The position numbers and the translations under genes are program-made. Of a stretch of 64,000 nucleotides of DNA, positions 8,434 to 17,181 are shown one piece after another (position 1 is the first letter of the stretch; each line of letters begins with the position of its first letter). Origin of the DNA: Bacteroides fragilis (GTDB lineage: Bacteria > Bacteroidota > Bacteroidia > Bacteroidales > Bacteroidaceae); assembly GCF_019583405.1 (NCBI RefSeq), contig NZ_SZUU01000011.1, forward strand, positions 1 through 64,000, read 5' to 3'. Below the pieces are notes generated by a model that was not told where the DNA came from, made no database searches, and saw only the letters and a program-made list of their open reading frames with translations.

Positions 8434-9588
8434 AGTGAAAATGATAAAAAATGAAATAAATGAAATAAAACTCTCCGGAAGATGATTTAATAATAAAAGG
8501 ATTAAAGAAACAGAGAGTTTACAAAAGCGTCGTTGCGCCGGGAGTAAAAACCTTGTAATTGAAATCGAGAAACTAATCGATCATCTTTCCGCAGCAAAGA
8601 AACGCATAAAATCCGGAATTGCAATAACTTTTTCTCTTTTTTTGTATACGAAACCTATGAATTTTAACGGATTGGAGCTATTGGGGGATGAAATCGGAAA
8701 ACATAAGTTGTAAAGAAGATACAGACTTTCCGGCGTTAGGGTGAAGGTGTCGGAAGTTTGATAGCATTTTGTCAAAATGACAATCGTATTCTCTCATATT
8801 TGTTTATTTCGGAGGACAATTCGTCAAAGTCAGAAAAAACGTCTTCCTGATGGTTTCGCTATTATCTTTTTGCTTGCCGGATGGTCGGTTTCGGGGCAGA
8901 CTGAAAGAGAAACATGTCTTCTTGATCCATTATGTACTTTTTGGTGTCAAATGCTTGCTCTTACGATAGTCCGGTCTTGTCATTTTGCGGAGAGCAACCA
9001 GAGTGGAAAAAGAGACCGGAGGCTTCGTTTGCCGGAACAATATATGTAATCGGGGAAAACATTTAAAGAAATCCGGAAAAGAAGTAAGCGTTTCCTGAAA
9101 ATGCTAACGTCTTTCGGGGCAAATGTACCCGTCTTTTTCTCTAAAAGAAGCTTGCTTTTCAGTGAAACGCAGGTTTTGTTCATCGAAAAGTTAGGCTTTG
9201 GAAGGCAAAAAGTGACTTTCCTGAGTTCTATTTCCTCCGGATGGAGCAGAAAAACGAAAAGCTGAGTCAGCGAAAAGAGGGATTTTTGCTCCTTTTGTCA
9301 GTATAATCTCCGATTGTTGCTATAATTGATATTTACGGCAGCGCTCCATAAACAATGATCCGGTCTCTGACCTCCTTATCCGCGTCCGGTCGTGTTGAAC
9401 TTCACTGTTTTGCCGATCTTTATTCCGGGCCTTTCCGTCTGAATCTGTCTGTTTGTTTTCTTCTTTTTTGGTTAATAAAAAGTAAAACGGGTTCTTGGGG
9501 AAACGTATTAATGTCTTTTCTGCCGTATGTCCGGCTGCTTTCGCTCGGGATAGTGATTCTCTGCAAATGAAATAATTCTGCAATGTTT
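8434..9588. other. Gene-poor intergenic region between the RRM gene and tig
   Basis: About 1.2 kb holds only short open frames (60-90 codons) on both strands. None has a good ribosome site, recognisable domain or plausible composition. A weak minus-strand -7 box (TTTCTTTG, 8602-8595) may start the RRM mRNA with a leader of about 150 nt. A second minus-strand TACATTTG lies at 9127-9120. A perfect 15-base palindrome (CATTTTGTCAAAATG) is at 8765-8779. No small RNA family was recognised. Confidence 0.5.
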
Positions 9589-9619
9589 TTTGAAATTTGA
9601 AAGATTAGCACTAATTTTG
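9589..9619 (+). promoter_or_regulatory. tig promoter
   Basis: TTTG at 9589-9592 and TAATTTTG at 9612-9619 are separated by 19 bases, a textbook Bacteroides sigma-ABfr promoter, 52 bases upstream of the tig start. Confidence 0.8.
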
Positions 9620-9671
9620 CACCCTCGTTTGAGTATAGAATAAAGTATAAATCAAATAAATAATTGTCAGA

Positions 9672-11027
9672 ATGAACGTTTCATTACAAAACATTGACAA
9701 AGTAAGCGCATTGCTTACCGTGAAGCTTGAAAAAGCTGACTACCAGCCTCAGGTAGACAAATCGTTGAAGAACATCCGTCAGAAAGCTCAGGTTCCGGGA
9801 TTCCGTCCGGGCATGGTTCCTATGAGCTTGGTGAAGAAGATGTATGGTAAGTCAGTCATTGCCGACGAGGTGAACAAATTGCTTTCTGAGAAAGTATACG
9901 AATACATTAAGGAGAATAACGTAAACATCCTTGGCGAACCGATGCCTAACGAAGAAAAGCAGCCGGATATCGATTTCGATACAATGGAAGAATTTGAATT
10001 TGTATTCGATATCGCTTTAGCTCCGGAGTTCAAAGCTGAGGTTAGCAGCCAGGACAAGGTAGACTACTATACAATCGAGGTAACTGACGAAATGGTAGAA
10101 AACCAGATTAAAGCTTATACTCAACGTAACGGAAAATACGAACAGGTAGAGGCATACGAAGAAAACGATATGCTGAAAGGTCTGTTGGCCGAACTTGATG
10201 AAGAAGGCAACACGAAAGAAGGCGGTATTCAGGTAGAAGGTGCTGTAATGATGCCTTCGTACATGAAGAACGACGAGCAGAAGGCTATCTTCGCAAACGC
10301 TAAAGTAAACGACGTATTGGTATTCAATCCGGATGCTGCTTACGAAGGCAATGCTGTTGAAATCGCATCACTGCTGAAGATTGACAAAGAAGCTGCTGCC
10401 GAAGTAAAATCCAACTTCAGCTTCCAGGTAGAAGAAGTTACCCGTTTCGTAAACGGTGAACTGAATCAGGAACTCTTCGATCAGGTATTCGGCAAAGACG
10501 CAGTGAAGACAGAAGAAGAATTCCGTGCTAAAGTAAAAGAAAGCATCGCAGCTCAGTTTGTTGCCGACAGCGACTATAAATTCCTGATCGACGTTCGCAA
10601 GGTATTGACCGATAAAGTAGGCAAACTGGAATTCCCCGATGCGCTGCTGAAGCGTGTCATGTTGATGAACAACAAAGATAAAGGCGAAGAATTCGTAAAC
10701 GAAAACTACGATAAGAGCATCGAAGAGCTGACATGGCACTTGATCAAGGAACAGTTGGTGAAAGAAAACGATATCAAGGTAGAGCAGGACGACGTGATCA
10801 ACATGGCGAAAGAAGCTACCAAAGCTCAGTTTGCCCAGTACGGTATGCTGACTATACCCGATGATATCCTCGAAAACTACGCAAAAGAGATGCTGAAAAA
10901 GAAAGAAAGCATCGACGGTTTGGTGAACCGCGTAGTAGAAACCAAATTGGCCGCTGCACTGAAAGGCAAGGTTACATTGGAGAACAAAACCGTTTCAATG
11001 GAAGAATTCAATAAGATGTTTGAATAA
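9672..11027 (+). CDS. tig: Trigger factor chaperone
   Basis: Trigger factor is the ribosome-bound chaperone and prolyl isomerase that meets nascent chains at the exit tunnel. The 451-residue protein has the ribosome-binding signature GFRPG near residue 43 in its N-terminal domain, and a helical Lys/Glu-rich C-terminal substrate-binding region. The central PPIase part is divergent, as is usual in Bacteroidetes. It comes immediately before clpP and clpX, the order seen in many bacteria, but has its own terminator at 11061-11100. Confidence 0.93.
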   Translation: MNVSLQNIDKVSALLTVKLEKADYQPQVDKSLKNIRQKAQVPGFRPGMVPMSLVKKMYGKSVIADEVNKLLSEKVYEYIKENNVNILGEPMPNEEKQPDIDFDTMEEFEFVFDIALAPEFKAEVSSQDKVDYYTIEVTDEMVENQIKAYTQRNGKYEQVEAYEENDMLKGLLAELDEEGNTKEGGIQVEGAVMMPSYMKNDEQKAIFANAKVNDVLVFNPDAAYEGNAVEIASLLKIDKEAAAEVKSNFSFQVEEVTRFVNGELNQELFDQVFGKDAVKTEEEFRAKVKESIAAQFVADSDYKFLIDVRKVLTDKVGKLEFPDALLKRVMLMNNKDKGEEFVNENYDKSIEELTWHLIKEQLVKENDIKVEQDDVINMAKEATKAQFAQYGMLTIPDDILENYAKEMLKKKESIDGLVNRVVETKLAAALKGKVTLENKTVSMEEFNKMFE

Positions 11028-11060
11028 GCTCTTCTTTTGAACAGGACATAAAGTCACAGA

Positions 11061-11100
11061 AACACAGAGTTTTTATAGAATTATAACTCTGTGTTTTTTT
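11061..11100 (+). terminator. tig terminator
   Basis: AACACAGAGTT (11061-11071) pairs perfectly with AACTCTGTGTT (11085-11095), running into seven T. It separates tig from clpP. Confidence 0.85.
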
Positions 11101-11166
11101 GTGTCTCTGTGTTCTTTTTTGTTTCTTTGCAGTTACATTATTAATAATAGAAAGGAACGTAAAACA

Positions 11167-11829
11167 ATGGATGATTTTAGAAAATACGCAACCAAGCATT
11201 TAGGTATGAATGCAATGGTGCTGGACGATGTGATTAAATCGCAAGCCGGGTATTTGAATCCCTATATTTTGGAAGAAAGACAACTGAATGTCACTCAGCT
11301 CGACGTGTTCTCACGCCTGATGATGGACCGTATTATCTTCCTCGGTACACAGATTGACGACTATACAGCCAATACGCTGCAAGCACAGTTGCTGTATCTT
11401 GATTCGGTAGATCCGGGTAAAGATATCTCAATCTATATCAACTCTCCGGGCGGATCGGTTTATGCCGGACTGGGTATTTATGATACGATGCAGTTCATTT
11501 CGAGTGATGTGGCTACAATCTGTACCGGTATGGCAGCTTCTATGGCTTCCGTACTGTTGGTGGCCGGTGCCAAAGGCAAACGTTCGGCGCTGCCTCACTC
11601 ACGTGTGATGATTCATCAGCCGATGGGTGGCGCGCAGGGACAAGCCTCGGATATTGAAATCACTGCCCGCGAGATACAAAAATTGAAGAAAGAACTTTAT
11701 ACCATTATTGCCGATCATTCGGGTACTTCTTTTGACAAGGTATGGGCCGATTCGGACCGTGATTACTGGATGACTGCCCAGGAAGCAAAAGAATATGGTA
11801 TGATTGACGAAGTGTTGATTAAGAAATAA
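11167..11829 (+). CDS. clpP: ATP-dependent Clp protease proteolytic subunit
   Basis: ClpP forms the barrel-shaped serine protease that degrades proteins unfolded by ClpX. The 220-residue chain carries the nucleophile Ser125 in GMAASMAS, His150 in SRVMIHQP and the Asp in DRDYW near the C-terminus. The start is ATG 11167 after GAAAGGAACG; the longer open frame from 11101 starts at the end of the tig terminator. clpX follows after two bases, so the two subunits are made together. Confidence 0.96.
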   Translation: MDDFRKYATKHLGMNAMVLDDVIKSQAGYLNPYILEERQLNVTQLDVFSRLMMDRIIFLGTQIDDYTANTLQAQLLYLDSVDPGKDISIYINSPGGSVYAGLGIYDTMQFISSDVATICTGMAASMASVLLVAGAKGKRSALPHSRVMIHQPMGGAQGQASDIEITAREIQKLKKELYTIIADHSGTSFDKVWADSDRDYWMTAQEAKEYGMIDEVLIKK

Positions 11830-11831
11830 AC

Positions 11832-13079
11832 ATGGCTGAATCAAAGAATAATAAAAAAAGGTGTAGCTTTTGCGGCCGTTCGGAGAATGAAGTCGGATTC
11901 CTGATTACAGGGATGAACGGCTACATTTGCGACAGCTGTGCGACCCAGGCTTATGAGATTACTCAGGAAGCCATGGGAGCCGGCAAACAGAGCGCGGGAG
12001 CTACCCGACTCAACTTAAAGGAACTACCCAAACCGGTAGAAATAAAGAATTTCCTCGACCAGTACGTGATTGGCCAGGACGATGCCAAACGTTTTCTTGC
12101 CGTATCGGTATATAACCACTACAAACGTCTGTTGCAGAAAGATAGCGGTGATGATGTGGAGATTGAAAAATCGAACATCATTATGGTGGGCAGCACCGGA
12201 ACCGGTAAAACCCTTTTGGCGCGTACCATAGCCAAACTGTTGCATGTACCCTTTACGATAGTGGATGCGACCGTGTTGACCGAAGCCGGTTATGTAGGCG
12301 AAGATATCGAGAGTATCCTCACCCGTCTGCTTCAGGTAGCCGATTACAATGTGCCCGAGGCAGAACAAGGCATTGTCTTCATCGACGAGATAGACAAGAT
12401 TGCCCGTAAGGGAGACAACCCCTCCATCACGCGTGATGTCAGCGGTGAAGGCGTACAGCAGGGATTGCTTAAACTGCTCGAAGGTTCTGTGGTCAACGTT
12501 CCGCCTCAGGGAGGACGTAAGCATCCCGACCAGAAGATGATTCCCGTAAACACGAAAAACATCCTTTTTATCTGTGGAGGAGCGTTTGACGGCATCGAGA
12601 AAAAGATTGCCCAGCGTCTCAATACCCATGTCGTAGGATACAACGCTTCCCGTAAGACGGCTACTATCGACAAAAACAACATGATGCAATATATCGCACC
12701 GCAGGATTTGAAGTCATTCGGACTGATTCCGGAGATTATTGGCCGTTTGCCGGTTCTGACCTATCTGAATCCGCTCGACCGGAACGCGCTTCGTGCCATT
12801 TTGACCGAACCCAAGAATTCCATTATCAAACAATACATTAAATTGTTCGAGATGGATGGTGTACAGTTGACCTTCCAGCCCGAAGTCTTCGAATATATCG
12901 TCGACAAGGCAGTGGAGTATAAACTGGGTGCCCGCGGATTGCGCTCTATCGTGGAGACAATTATGATGGATGTCATGTTCGAGATTCCTTCTGAAAACCA
13001 GAAAGAATATGAAGTGACACTGGATTATGCGAAGCATCAGCTCGAAAAAGCAAATCTTGCGAGATTGCAAACTGCTTAA
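11832..13079 (+). CDS. clpX: ATP-dependent protease ATPase subunit ClpX
   Basis: ClpX is the hexameric AAA+ unfoldase that feeds substrates to ClpP. The 415-residue chain has the N-terminal zinc-binding domain (Cys11, Cys14, Cys33, Cys36), Walker A GSTGTGKT, Walker B IVFIDEIDKI and sensor motifs. It starts two bases after the clpP stop. Confidence 0.97.
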   Translation: MAESKNNKKRCSFCGRSENEVGFLITGMNGYICDSCATQAYEITQEAMGAGKQSAGATRLNLKELPKPVEIKNFLDQYVIGQDDAKRFLAVSVYNHYKRLLQKDSGDDVEIEKSNIIMVGSTGTGKTLLARTIAKLLHVPFTIVDATVLTEAGYVGEDIESILTRLLQVADYNVPEAEQGIVFIDEIDKIARKGDNPSITRDVSGEGVQQGLLKLLEGSVVNVPPQGGRKHPDQKMIPVNTKNILFICGGAFDGIEKKIAQRLNTHVVGYNASRKTATIDKNNMMQYIAPQDLKSFGLIPEIIGRLPVLTYLNPLDRNALRAILTEPKNSIIKQYIKLFEMDGVQLTFQPEVFEYIVDKAVEYKLGARGLRSIVETIMMDVMFEIPSENQKEYEVTLDYAKHQLEKANLARLQTA

Positions 13080-13147
13080 AATCAAAAGGTAAGGGCAATA
13101 ATGGAGGTGAGTTCCGTTTTTTCTTGAAAAATATTAGTCTGATTATG

Positions 13148-13178
13148 CTTGATATTTAAGAAGTTGTTTATAACTTTG
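13148..13178 (+). promoter_or_regulatory. recQ promoter
   Basis: CTTG (13148-13151, one mismatch to TTTG) and TAACTTTG (13171-13178) are 19 bases apart. The expected transcript start near 13185 rules out the long open frame that begins at 13149 and supports the ATG at 13251. Confidence 0.6.
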
Positions 13179-13250
13179 TTAGAGCGCTTTCCAAGCAAAG
13201 CGAGTGTTTTTAAGTTAAACCATGAACTGAATAAAACAACCTATATTAAG

Positions 13251-15431
13251 ATGGCAGGGAAGATTAATTTGACAGACCAACTGAAAAAGTATTTCGGATT
13301 TGATAATTTCAAGGGGAACCAGGAGCCGATCATCCAGAATTTGCTTGATGGTAATGATACCTTTGTGCTGATGCCTACCGGCGGTGGAAAATCTCTGTGC
13401 TATCAGTTGCCTTCTTTATTAATGGAAGGTACGGCCATTGTGATTTCTCCGCTGATCGCGCTGATGAAGAATCAGGTAGATGCGATGCGCAACTTCAGTG
13501 AAGAAGACGGTGTGGCTCATTTCATTAACTCTTCTTTGAACAAGGGTGCGATTGATCAGGTGAGGTCTGACATTCTTGCCGGAAAAACAAAATTGCTATA
13601 CGTTGCTCCCGAATCATTGACGAAGGAAGAGAACGTAGAGTTTCTGCGGTCAGTAAAGATTTCGTTCTATGCTGTCGACGAAGCGCATTGTATTTCCGAA
13701 TGGGGACACGACTTCCGCCCGGAATATCGCAGGATACGTCCGATTATTAATGAAATAGGAAAAGCACCTCTTATTGCGCTGACCGCAACGGCCACGCCGA
13801 AGGTGCAGCACGATATTCAGAAGAACTTGGGAATGGTGGATGCACACGTCTTCAAGTCTTCGTTCAACCGTCCGAATCTGTATTACGAGGTACGTCCTAA
13901 AACTCAGAATGTAGATAAGGACATCATAAAGTTCATCAAGAACAATCCGGAAAAGTCGGGCATCATTTATTGCCTGAGCCGGAAGAAGGTAGAAGAGCTT
14001 GCTGAGATACTTCAAGCCAACGGGATCAATGCCCGTGCTTATCATGCAGGTATGGATTCGGCAACGCGAACGCAGAATCAGGACAATTTCCTGATGGAAA
14101 AGATCGACGTAATTGTAGCTACTATCGCATTTGGAATGGGAATTGATAAGCCTGATGTGCGATACGTCATCCACTATGATATACCAAAGAGCCTGGAGGG
14201 GTATTACCAGGAAACAGGCCGCGCCGGAAGAGACGGCGGAGAAGGCCAGTGCATTACCTTTTATACAAACAAAGACTTGCAGAAACTCGAGAAGTTCATG
14301 CAAGGCAAACCTGTGGCAGAACAAGAAATTGGCAAGCAGCTTCTGTTGGAAACTGCTGCGTATGCTGAATCTTCCGTTTGCCGCCGTAAGACATTACTAC
14401 ATTATTTCGGCGAAGAGTACACGGAAGAAAATTGTGGAAATTGTGACAACTGTTTAAACCCTAAAAAACAAGTGGAGGCTCAAGAATTATTGTGTGCTGT
14501 GATCGAAACAATCATAGCGGTAAAAGAAAATTTTAAGGCAGATTATATTATTGATGTCCTGCAGGGACGCGAAACGTCTGAAGTTCAGGCACACTTACAT
14601 GAAGATCTGGAAGTGTTCGGATCAGGAATGGGAGAAGAAGACAAAACCTGGAATGCCGTGATTCGTCAGGCGTTGATAGCCGGTTATCTGAGTAAGGATG
14701 TAGAAAACTACGGTTTGCTGAAAGTGACCGATGCAGGAAAGAAATTCCTTAAACATCCCAAGTCATTCAAGATTACCGAGGACAATGACTTTGAAGAAGT
14801 GGAAGAAGAAACACCGGCAAGAGGTGGAGGTTCGTGTGCAGTCGATCCGGTTCTTTATTCTATGCTGAAAGATCTCCGGAAAAAGTTATCGAAGAAACTG
14901 GAAGTGCCTCCTTACGTGATTTTCCAGGATCCCTCTCTTGAAGCGATGGCTACTATCTATCCTGTGACGCTCGAAGAACTTCAGAATATCCCGGGCGTAG
15001 GTGCCGGAAAAGCCAAACGTTACGGCGAAGAATTCTGCAAGCTGATTAAGAGACACTGCGAAGAGAATGAGATTGAACGTCCGGAGGACTTACGGGTACG
15101 CACTGTTGCCAATAAGTCGAAGATGAAAGTGGCCATTATTCAGGCCATCGACCGTAAAGTAGCCCTGGATGATATTGCGCTTTCCAAAGGCATTGAGTTC
15201 AGTGAATTACTGGATGAAGTAGAAGCGATCGTTTATTCGGGTACTAAGCTGAATATCGACTACTTCCTGGATGAGATTATGGACGAAGACCACATGCTCG
15301 ACATCTATGATTATTTCAAGGAGTCGACAACAGATAAGATTGACGATGCGCTTGAGGAGCTCGGCGACGAATTTACCGAAGAAGAAGTTCGTTTGGTTCG
15401 TATCAAGTTTATCTCTGAAATGGCTAATTAA
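13251..15431 (+). CDS. recQ: ATP-dependent DNA helicase RecQ
   Basis: RecQ unwinds DNA 3' to 5' in recombination and fork repair. The 726-residue protein has Walker A MPTGGGKS (41-48), a DEAH box (VDEAHCISEWGHDFR) and a helicase C domain with QETGRAGRDG. The RQC zinc cysteines (VCRR and CGNCDNC) and a C-terminal HRDC domain (PGVGAGKAKRYG) follow. An additional acidic C-terminal extension of about 100 residues is present. The start was chosen from the promoter at 13148-13178. Confidence 0.95.
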   Translation: MAGKINLTDQLKKYFGFDNFKGNQEPIIQNLLDGNDTFVLMPTGGGKSLCYQLPSLLMEGTAIVISPLIALMKNQVDAMRNFSEEDGVAHFINSSLNKGAIDQVRSDILAGKTKLLYVAPESLTKEENVEFLRSVKISFYAVDEAHCISEWGHDFRPEYRRIRPIINEIGKAPLIALTATATPKVQHDIQKNLGMVDAHVFKSSFNRPNLYYEVRPKTQNVDKDIIKFIKNNPEKSGIIYCLSRKKVEELAEILQANGINARAYHAGMDSATRTQNQDNFLMEKIDVIVATIAFGMGIDKPDVRYVIHYDIPKSLEGYYQETGRAGRDGGEGQCITFYTNKDLQKLEKFMQGKPVAEQEIGKQLLLETAAYAESSVCRRKTLLHYFGEEYTEENCGNCDNCLNPKKQVEAQELLCAVIETIIAVKENFKADYIIDVLQGRETSEVQAHLHEDLEVFGSGMGEEDKTWNAVIRQALIAGYLSKDVENYGLLKVTDAGKKFLKHPKSFKITEDNDFEEVEEETPARGGGSCAVDPVLYSMLKDLRKKLSKKLEVPPYVIFQDPSLEAMATIYPVTLEELQNIPGVGAGKAKRYGEEFCKLIKRHCEENEIERPEDLRVRTVANKSKMKVAIIQAIDRKVALDDIALSKGIEFSELLDEVEAIVYSGTKLNIDYFLDEIMDEDHMLDIYDYFKESTTDKIDDALEELGDEFTEEEVRLVRIKFISEMAN

Positions 15432-15446
15432 AAAAAGCGAAAAAAA

Positions 15447-15495
15447 TTGCGTGCACTTATGCAGTCTTGAATAAAAACTGTATATTTGCACGCAA
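15447..15495. promoter_or_regulatory. guaB promoter embraced by an inverted repeat
   Basis: TTGCGTGCA (15447-15455) and TGCACGCAA (15487-15495) are perfect 9-base inverted repeats, and the right arm overlaps the -7 box TATATTTG (15481-15488). The left arm falls near the -33 position. This is the geometry of an operator or of a hairpin ending recQ transcripts; no long T-run supports the second option. Confidence 0.5.
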
Positions 15496-15517
15496 TAATT
15501 TTTAAACGCATAGCCCT

Positions 15518-16993
15518 ATGTCATTTATTGCCGATAAGATTGTAATGGATGGATTAACTTATGACGACGTATTGTTGATCCCCGCTTATTCTGAAGTTTT
15601 ACCACGCACTGTCGATCTCTCGACAAAGTTTTCAAAAAACATTGAGTTAAAGATTCCGTTTGTAACTGCCGCTATGGACACGGTTACCGAAGCCAAAATG
15701 GCGATTGCCATTGCGCGCGAAGGAGGAATTGGTGTGATCCATAAGAATATGTCCATTAAGGAGCAGGCTAAGCAAGTGGCTACAGTGAAGCGTGCCGAGA
15801 ACGGTATGATCTACGATCCTGTCACTATTAAGCAAGGATCTACCGTACGCGATGCTCTTGCATTGATGGCCGAATATAAAATCGGTGGTATCCCGGTAGT
15901 GGATGACAATAGATATTTAGTTGGTATTGTAACGAATCGTGACCTTCGTTTCGAGCGTAATATGGATAAACGTATCGATGAGGTGATGACAAAAGACAAT
16001 CTGGTTACTACCAATCAGTCTACCGACCTGGAAGCAGCTGCGCAAATTTTGCAGTACCATAAGATTGAGAAACTGCCGGTAGTCGATAAAGAAGGAAAAC
16101 TGATAGGGCTGGTTACTTACAAAGATATTACAAAAGCCAAAGATAAACCTATGGCTTGCAAAGATTCGAAAGGCCGTCTGCGTGTAGCTGCCGGTGTAGG
16201 TGTGACTGCCGATACTTTCGACCGCATGCAGGCGTTGGTGGATGCCGGTGCGGATGCCATCGTGATCGATACGGCCCACGGACATTCAAAGGGAGTGATC
16301 GATACTTTGCGCGAAGCGAAAAAACGTTATCCCAATATTGATATTGTGGTTGGTAACATTGCTACGGGCGATGCAGCCAAGGCCTTGGTGGAAGCCGGAG
16401 CTGACGGTGTAAAAGTAGGTATCGGTCCGGGTTCCATTTGTACGACACGTGTGGTTGCCGGTGTAGGCGTGCCCCAACTTTCGGCTGTTTATGATGTTGC
16501 CAAAGCTCTGAAAGGTACAGGTATTCCTTTGATTGCCGATGGCGGACTTCGCTATTCGGGTGATGTGGTGAAAGCTCTGGCTGCCGGAGGATACTGTGTG
16601 ATGATCGGTTCATTGGTTGCCGGTACAGAAGAAAGTCCGGGCGAGACGATTATATTTAATGGACGTAAGTTTAAGTCATACCGTGGTATGGGTTCGCTCG
16701 AAGCGATGGAGAATGGTTCGAAAGACCGCTATTTCCAGAGTGGCGAGATGGACGTGAAGAAATTGGTTCCGGAAGGCATTGCCGCTCGCGTGCCTTATAA
16801 AGGAACTTTATATGAAGTGATTTATCAATTGACCGGTGGTCTGCGTGCCGGGATGGGATATTGTGGTGCTCCTGACATCGAGAGATTACATGATGCCAAG
16901 TTTACTCGCATCACCAATGCCGGAGTAATGGAAAGCCATCCACACGATGTGACGATTACAAGCGAATCGCCTAATTACAGCCGTCCGGAATAA
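15518..16993 (+). CDS. guaB: Inosine-5'-monophosphate dehydrogenase
   Basis: GuaB oxidises IMP to XMP with NAD+, the committed step to GMP. The 491-residue chain has the TIM barrel with the catalytic Cys in GPGSICTTR and phosphate loops ADGG and MIGS. A CBS-domain pair is inserted at about residues 95-210, and the flap Arg-Tyr region lies near YRGMGS. Length and motifs are standard. Confidence 0.97.
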   Translation: MSFIADKIVMDGLTYDDVLLIPAYSEVLPRTVDLSTKFSKNIELKIPFVTAAMDTVTEAKMAIAIAREGGIGVIHKNMSIKEQAKQVATVKRAENGMIYDPVTIKQGSTVRDALALMAEYKIGGIPVVDDNRYLVGIVTNRDLRFERNMDKRIDEVMTKDNLVTTNQSTDLEAAAQILQYHKIEKLPVVDKEGKLIGLVTYKDITKAKDKPMACKDSKGRLRVAAGVGVTADTFDRMQALVDAGADAIVIDTAHGHSKGVIDTLREAKKRYPNIDIVVGNIATGDAAKALVEAGADGVKVGIGPGSICTTRVVAGVGVPQLSAVYDVAKALKGTGIPLIADGGLRYSGDVVKALAAGGYCVMIGSLVAGTEESPGETIIFNGRKFKSYRGMGSLEAMENGSKDRYFQSGEMDVKKLVPEGIAARVPYKGTLYEVIYQLTGGLRAGMGYCGAPDIERLHDAKFTRITNAGVMESHPHDVTITSESPNYSRPE

Positions 16994-17052
16994 CAGCCTG
17001 TTTATCGGGCGTTTGGCCGTTGCCGTCTGGTCGCTGTTTTCCACCACAGATT

Positions 17053-17123
17053 ACACGGATTAACACAGAACTTTTAATCTTCAATATCAAAGAGATAAAT
17101 TATCAATCTGTGTTAATCCGTGT
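17053..17123. repeat. Perfect 17-bp inverted repeat, dispersed-repeat type
   Basis: ACACGGATTAACACAGA (17053-17069) and TCTGTGTTAATCCGTGT (17107-17123) are exact inverted copies with a 37-base AT-rich spacer. Sequences of this kind (TTACACGGATTAACACAG) recur between genes in Bacteroides. It lies between guaB and the envelope-folding operon and could act as a transcript-end hairpin. Confidence 0.7.
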
Positions 17124-17181
17124 CCTTTGTAGTGAACTCGATTTATTTTATTCCGATATGAATATCTCAACGTAGAATGGT

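Noticed and set aside
8777..9570. Open frames of 60-90 codons between the RRM gene and tig
   Set aside because: They overlap each other on both strands, have no start signals and no family-like sequence.
17053..17123. Insertion-sequence end or attachment site
   Set aside because: The inverted repeat is short, encloses no transposase and matches the style of dispersed intergenic repeats.
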